A program made the position numbers and the translations under genes. The notes under the pieces are model-generated. The model did no database searches and was not told where the DNA came from. It was given only the letters and a program-made list of their open reading frames with translations. A stretch of DNA of 13,868 bases from Candidatus Bathycorpusculum fermentans (GTDB lineage Archaea; Thermoproteota; Bathyarchaeia; Bathyarchaeales; Bathycorpusculaceae), in assembly GCA_009787175.1 (NCBI GenBank), contig WRGM01000138.1, forward strand, positions 1 to 13,868, read 5' to 3'. Positions 13,757 through 13,868 of the stretch are shown here, piece by piece. How positions within the stretch are numbered: the first letter of the stretch is position 1; each line of letters starts with the position of its first letter.

Positions 13757-13759
13757 ATA
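13752..13759 (+). promoter_or_regulatory. TATA box of the IS transposase
   Basis: TTTTTATA lies about 36-43 bp upstream of ATG 13795, directly adjoining the inverted repeat, as expected for a promoter carried by the element. Confidence 0.4.
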
Positions 13760-13794
13760 GTTTATGGTGTATTATGTTATGAATTGTGAAGTAA

Positions 13795-13868
13795 ATGGAG
13801 CCCATACCAGTACGAGTTAGAGAAGCAATTGTAAAACACAAACAAACAGGCAAATCTGGATCAGAAAT
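13795..13868 (+). CDS. Transposase, N-terminal start (3'-truncated by window edge)
   Basis: ATG 13795 follows directly after an in-frame TAA, so the start is firm. The 24 complete codons read MEPIPVRVREAIVKHKQTGK and onward, resembling the first helix of the helix-turn-helix that opens IS630-like transposases. GTGA about 6 bases upstream may be a weak Shine-Dalgarno. The catalytic part is outside the window. The IS context (inverted repeat at 13738) carries most of the weight. Confidence 0.55.
   Translation, partial: MEPIPVRVREAIVKHKQTGKSGSE

Larger units (their letters stand above)
13738..13868 (+). mobile_element. Left end of an insertion sequence (truncated by window edge)
   Basis: A terminal repeat matching the inverted complement of 70-88 begins here. 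It is followed by a TATA-like box and, from 13795, an open frame with an HTH-like start that runs off the window. It lies 87 bp upstream of the methyltransferase start on the other strand. The orientation is the same as the element at bases 1-90, so the two belong to one IS family, inserted as direct copies about 13.6 kb apart. Confidence 0.6.

Overview
The window looks like a stretch of an archaeal chromosome, probably from a mesophilic, AT-rich anaerobe of the TACK side of the Archaea; Bathyarchaeia is my best guess, but that placement is an inference. The archaeal signs are an EF-2 with a diphthamide loop, an archaeal-type RNase P RNA, an ESCRT-III/CdvB cell-division protein, a NIP7-type ribosome-assembly protein, an archaeoflavoprotein and TATA-box promoters. 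The EF-2 switch I sequence RQMT, which I associate with crenarchaeal-type EF-2, and the CdvB protein both argue against most Euryarchaeota.

Layout from left to right. Bases 1-90 are the right end of an insertion sequence: a transposase tail, then a terminal inverted repeat. A HIT-family hydrolase follows (174-599, +). Next is a divergent pair of surface proteins: a membrane-anchored beta-helix repeat protein (710-1945, -) and an exported single-pass protein (2058-2774, +). The RNase P RNA gene lies at about 2960-3280 (+), followed by a divergent DapB-family reductase (3370-4134, +). A CdvB/ESCRT-III paralogue (4172-4834, -), an unrecognised 108-residue protein (5192-5518, -) and archaeoflavoprotein AfpA (5992-6567, -) are separated by long AT-rich spacers. 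EF-2 (6783-8999, -) is divergent from histidyl-tRNA synthetase (9286-10572, +). HisRS in turn converges on glutamine synthetase (10610-11974, -) across a 37-bp double terminator. A translationally coupled pair follows: a NIP7/PUA protein (12261-12770, -) downstream of an m5C RNA methyltransferase (12767-13651, -). From 13738 to the window edge is the left end of an insertion sequence whose inverted repeat matches that of the element at base 1.

Most of the content is housekeeping: translation (EF-2, HisRS, RNase P RNA), ribosome/RNA maturation (NIP7 with the methyltransferase), nitrogen assimilation (GlnA), cell division (CdvB) and flavin electron transfer (AfpA). Only the methyltransferase/NIP7 pair is a clear operon. 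The rest appear to be single-gene transcription units with their own TATA-like boxes and T-rich terminators.

I see no CRISPR array, defence island or clear new multi-gene system. The points most worth following up are: the two related IS ends in direct orientation bracketing the window; strong blocks of G/T versus A/C strand skew that do not follow gene direction; a four-tract G-quadruplex motif abutting the EF-2 stop codon; inverted repeats in the glnA leader and over the dapB TATA box; an isolated long inverted repeat at 5788-5859; and a DapB homologue lacking several signature residues.
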